DNA of 14,450 bases from Oscillospiraceae bacterium (GTDB taxonomy: Bacteria; Bacillota; Clostridia; Oscillospirales; Oscillospiraceae): NCBI GenBank assembly GCA_017438675.1, contig JAFRUW010000254.1, positions 1 through 14,450 on the forward strand. Reading direction: 5' to 3'. Of this stretch, positions 11,869 through 14,450 are shown piece after piece (the first letter of the stretch is position 1; each line of letters starts with the position of its first letter). Under the pieces are notes generated by a model. That model did no database searches and was not told the origin of the DNA. It saw only the letters and a list, made by a program, of their open reading frames with translations. Made by a program: the position numbers and the translations under genes.

Positions 11869-12895
11869 ATCGCAAATCCTTGAACTTAAAAACAACCGGG
11901 ATCTGAAGGATCCGGAACTGGCGGCGTTAATCGACACCGATGAGTTTGACGGGCTCCTGTTTAAGACGGCGGACGATGTCCGAAGGGAGCATTACGGCGA
12001 CGAGGTCTATATCCGCGGGCTCATCGAGTTTACCAACTGCTGCAAAAACAACTGCTACTACTGCGGTATCCGCCGGGACAACAGGAATCTTGAACGGTAC
12101 AGGCTCACAAAGGACGAGATACTTGAGTGCTGTCGGGAGGGGTACGGTCTCGGCTTCCGCACCTTTGTGCTCCAGGGGGGCGAGGACCCGTGGTACACCG
12201 ATGAGATCGTCTGCGATATCGTGGGCGCCATCAGGAAAGCGTACCCCGACTGCGCAATAACCCTGTCTATTGGGGAGAAGCCAAGAGAGAGCTATCAGGC
12301 GTTTTTCGATGCCGGGGCGAACCGGTACCTCCTTCGCCATGAGACTGCTTCGGAGGAGCATTACAGAAAGCTCCACCCCGGGAGCATGAGCCTTGAAAAC
12401 CGGAAACGGTGCCTTTTTGACCTCAAAGAGATAGGATATCAGGTGGGCTCCGGCTTTATGGTGGGCTCGCCCTGGCAGACCACGGAGAATCTGGTGGCCG
12501 ATCTCAGGTTTCTGCAGAAGCTGTCACCGGATATGATAGGCATCGGGCCCTACCTCACCCATGAGGACACGCCGTTTCGTGATATGGAAAACGGCAGTTT
12601 TAAGCTCACCCTCCGGATGGTGGCCATACTCCGCCTCATGTTCCCCTACGCACTGATACCGTCAACCACGGCGCTGGGCACCATTGACCCCATGGGCCGG
12701 GAAATGGGACTCAGGGCCGGGGCGAATGTGGTGATGCCCAACCTGTCGCCGGTGGGCGTCCGGAAGCTGTACAAGCTGTATGAGAACAAGATCTGCACCG
12801 GCGATGAGGCGGCACAGTGCATCGAATGTCTGAAGCGCCGGGTGGAGTTCGCGGGATACAGGATAGTAACTTCTGTGGGCAACGTAAAAAGATAA
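11855..12895 (+). CDS. hydE: [FeFe]-hydrogenase maturase HydE (radical SAM)
   Basis: The 346-aa length and sequence match HydE, a radical SAM enzyme that helps build the organic bridging ligand of the [FeFe]-hydrogenase H-cluster. The radical SAM motif is C63-x3-C67-x2-C70 (CCKNNCYYCGIR), preceded by VYIRGLIEFTN. Further HydE landmarks are VLQGGEDPWYT, RHETASEEHYRKLHP, GFMVGSPWQT and LIPSTTALGTIDP. Near the C-terminus C314-x7-C322-x2-C325 reproduces the spacing of the second, non-essential [4Fe-4S] site in Thermotoga maritima HydE. The start ATG at 11855 is preceded by GAGGAG; GTG at 11843 is an alternative with no ribosome binding site. The related PylB is less likely given the second cluster and no pyl genes. 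HydF and HydG are not in the window. Confidence 0.88.
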   Translation: MRISESQILELKNNRDLKDPELAALIDTDEFDGLLFKTADDVRREHYGDEVYIRGLIEFTNCCKNNCYYCGIRRDNRNLERYRLTKDEILECCREGYGLGFRTFVLQGGEDPWYTDEIVCDIVGAIRKAYPDCAITLSIGEKPRESYQAFFDAGANRYLLRHETASEEHYRKLHPGSMSLENRKRCLFDLKEIGYQVGSGFMVGSPWQTTENLVADLRFLQKLSPDMIGIGPYLTHEDTPFRDMENGSFKLTLRMVAILRLMFPYALIPSTTALGTIDPMGREMGLRAGANVVMPNLSPVGVRKLYKLYENKICTGDEAAQCIECLKRRVEFAGYRIVTSVGNVKR

Positions 12896-12910
12896 GGGAG
12901 CGAAACCTTT
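12896..12910 (+). other. Short hydE-larE junction, no regulatory element seen
   Basis: Fifteen bases between hydE and larE contain only the larE ribosome binding site (AGGGAG ending at 12900), so no internal promoter or terminator divides the operon here. Confidence 0.6.
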
Positions 12911-13717
12911 ATGGACATATATGAGAAAAAACAGGCGCTGGAGGATTATCTGAAATGCCTGGGCAGCGTTGCCGTGGCCTTTTCCTCCGGGGTGGATTCC
13001 GCCTTTCTGTTAAAGATCGCCCACGATGTGCTGGGGGACGACACCATTGCGATAACGGCAAGGTCGGAGTTTTTCCCGGAAAGGGAAACCCGGGAGGCGG
13101 CGGAGTTCTGCAAAAAAGAAAGCATCCGCCACGTCTATATGGATTTCCACGCCCTTGACATGGACGTGATAGTAAAAAATCCCCCGAACCGCTGTTATTA
13201 CTGCAAGAAGATGCTGTTCACCGGGATAAAGGCCGCTGCTGCCGTAAACGGTGCGCGGTACGTCTGCGAGGGGTCGAATGTGGACGACGAGGGCGATTAC
13301 CGCCCGGGGCTTAGGGCGGTCAGCGAGCTGGGCATAAAAAGCCCCCTCAGAGAAGCGGGACTCACCAAAGCCGAGATAAGGGAGCTGTCGAAGGAGCTGG
13401 GGCTTCCCACATGGGACAAGCCCTCCTTTGCCTGCCTTGCCTCCCGATTCGTGTACGGCGAGACCATCACCGGGGATAAGCTCGGAATGGCGGATCGGGC
13501 GGAGCAGTATCTGCTGGATCGGGGTTTTCGTCAGATGCGGGTGCGCATTCACGGTGATATTGCCCGTATCGAGGTGCTGCCGGAGGATTTTGAAAAGCTG
13601 CTCGCCATCGCCGGGGAGACGGAGAAGAAGTTCCGTGAGCTGGGATTCGCCTATGTGGCAATGGACTTGGGGGGCTACAAGACCGGCAGTATGAACAGAA
13701 AATTACAGGAGGCATAA
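12911..13717 (+). CDS. larE: ATP-dependent sacrificial sulfur transferase LarE
   Basis: LarE inserts sulfur into the nicotinic-acid-derived pincer nucleotide used by lactate racemase LarA, in the cytosol with ATP. The 268-aa product has the PP-loop FSSGVDSAFLLK (24-35; the first glycine of the usual SGGVDS is Ser here) and the AFSS/ATP region. NRCYYCKKMLF carries C95-x2-C98, and PSFACLASRFVYGETIT carries C175, which aligns with the sacrificial Cys176 of Lactiplantibacillus LarE. C-terminal RVRIHGDIARIEVLPED is also typical. Some LarE proteins use three cysteines to hold an Fe-S cluster instead of giving up sulfur, so this protein may be of either type. No larA, larB or larC is nearby. AGGGAG 10 bases upstream sets the start; 15 bases separate it from hydE. 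Confidence 0.9.
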   Translation: MDIYEKKQALEDYLKCLGSVAVAFSSGVDSAFLLKIAHDVLGDDTIAITARSEFFPERETREAAEFCKKESIRHVYMDFHALDMDVIVKNPPNRCYYCKKMLFTGIKAAAAVNGARYVCEGSNVDDEGDYRPGLRAVSELGIKSPLREAGLTKAEIRELSKELGLPTWDKPSFACLASRFVYGETITGDKLGMADRAEQYLLDRGFRQMRVRIHGDIARIEVLPEDFEKLLAIAGETEKKFRELGFAYVAMDLGGYKTGSMNRKLQEA

Positions 13718-13721
13718 AAGT

Positions 13722-14450
13722 ATGCTGAATCAGTTTTCAAGGACGGAGCTGCTTTTCGGAAGGGAAGCCATGGAAAAGCTTAAAAACTCCCGTGTGGCGG
13801 TGTTCGGCATTGGCGGCGTGGGGGGCTATACGGTGGAGGCTCTTGCCCGTTCAGGCGTGGGTACGCTGGATCTCATAGACGACGACAAGGTGTGCCTCAC
13901 AAATATTAACCGTCAGATCATCGCCACGAACAAAACTGTGGGCAAGTACAAGGTGGAGGTGGCAGCAGAGCGGGTACATGACATAAATCCCGACGCCGTG
14001 GTGAACACCTATAAGACCTTTTACATGCCCGACACGGCGGAGCAGTTCGATTTCACCGAATATGACTACATTGTGGACGCCATCGACACCGTCACCGGCA
14101 AGCTGGCGCTCATCGAAAACGCGGTGAAAGCCGGTACGCCCGTAATCAGCTCCATGGGTGCGGGCAACAAGCTGGACCCCACAGCCTTCGAAGTGGCTGA
14201 TATTTACGAGACCTCGGTTTGCCCCCTGGCGCGGATAATGCGCAAGGAGCTTAAAAAGCGGGGAATAAAGGCTCTTAAAGTTGTCTATTCAAAGGAACCC
14301 GCCCTTGAGCCGGATCTGTCGGAGCTTGGGGAAGAGCTTGAGGGCCGCCGTCAGGTGCCGGGGAGCAACGCCTTTGTCCCCTCGGTGGCGGGGCTCATCA
14401 TGGCGGGTGAAGTGATAAAAGACATTACAGGGCTGAAAAGCCGGACTTTA
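13722..14450 (+). CDS. tcdA: tRNA threonylcarbamoyladenosine dehydratase TcdA (3' end cut)
   Basis: The reading frame is open from the ATG at 13722 to the window edge, giving 243 residues of a protein usually about 250-270 aa, so little is missing. It is an E1-like ThiF/MoeB-fold enzyme. It has FGIGGVGGYTVEALARSGVG with the nucleotide-binding GxGxxG (29-34), DDDKVCLTNINRQI (53-66) with the catalytic Arg and Asn, and VDAIDTVTGK (118-127). SSMGAGNKLDPT and VCPLARIMRKELKKRG are distinctive of TcdA/YgdL. The enzyme dehydrates t6A37 in tRNAs to the cyclic form ct6A using ATP. AGGAGG (13707-13712) lies just upstream and the gene starts 4 bases after the larE stop. It is the last visible gene of the Rrf2-headed operon. 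Confidence 0.93.
   Translation, partial: MLNQFSRTELLFGREAMEKLKNSRVAVFGIGGVGGYTVEALARSGVGTLDLIDDDKVCLTNINRQIIATNKTVGKYKVEVAAERVHDINPDAVVNTYKTFYMPDTAEQFDFTEYDYIVDAIDTVTGKLALIENAVKAGTPVISSMGAGNKLDPTAFEVADIYETSVCPLARIMRKELKKRGIKALKVVYSKEPALEPDLSELGEELEGRRQVPGSNAFVPSVAGLIMAGEVIKDITGLKSRTL

Noticed and set aside
13010..13552. 180-codon minus-strand open frame opposite larE
   Set aside because: No start signal and no similarity; larE motifs on the plus strand are complete.
3386..13717. Functional link between the LUD protein and LarE as one lactate system
   Set aside because: Both names contain 'lactate', but the genes are 9 kb apart in different operons and no lutA, lutB, larA or lactate permease is visible.

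Overview
The window looks like a chromosomal segment of an anaerobic, probably gut-associated, Clostridia-class Firmicute, with the Oscillospiraceae/Ruminococcaceae area as the best guess. The reasons are strong AGGAGG-type ribosome binding sites, AT-rich intergenic regions with sigma-A promoters of 17-bp spacing, moderately GC-rich coding sequence, an [FeFe]-hydrogenase maturase (HydE), a CBS/DRTGG-type manganese pyrophosphatase, a TSCPD protein and several gene families typical of that group. I see no phage, transposase, CRISPR, tRNA or rRNA. The organism assignment is an inference from gene content, not from a marker gene.

Layout from left to right. (1) 1-936 is the 3' part of a zinc-ribbon-type membrane protein, followed by a terminator. 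(2) 1059-2174 (-) is a lipoprotein with an internally duplicated extracellular domain; its terminator is a perfect palindrome. (3) About 400 bp of AT-rich intergenic DNA holds two divergent promoters. (4) 2572-4009 (+) is a compact four-gene operon: a YegP-like double-repeat protein, two uncharacterised small proteins (74 and 65 aa) and a LUD-domain protein. (5) 4163-7008 (+) is a second four-gene operon: a YczE-like membrane protein, a GNAT acetyltransferase, a CDF metal exporter whose metal-site residues match the manganese class, and a NimA/PNPOx flavoprotein. (6) 7061-7387 (-) is a small lipoprotein with a near-consensus promoter, followed by a 78-bp inverted-repeat element. (7) 7677-9626 (+) encodes an HMA-domain metal-binding protein and the manganese-dependent CBS-pyrophosphatase. 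(8) 9725-10611 (-) encodes glutathione peroxidase and then a TSCPD protein, separated by an unusually structured intercistronic region. (9) 10852-14450 (+) is a five-gene operon: Rrf2 regulator, HD protein, HydE, LarE and TcdA (the last cut by the window end).

How the genes may work together. The right-hand operon groups proteins that depend on Fe-S clusters, sulfur transfer or ATP activation: an IscR-like Rrf2 with three candidate cluster cysteines, a radical-SAM enzyme with two cluster motifs, a sacrificial sulfur transferase and an E1-like dehydratase. A shared response to Fe-S or sulfur status is plausible but inferred. The peroxidase diverges from this operon and shares its promoter region. 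Manganese appears twice (a CDF exporter of Mn type and a Mn-dependent pyrophosphatase), but in separate operons. The parts I would look at first are the structured RNA leader before the TSCPD gene, the small-protein operon and the HydE-LarE-TcdA grouping.
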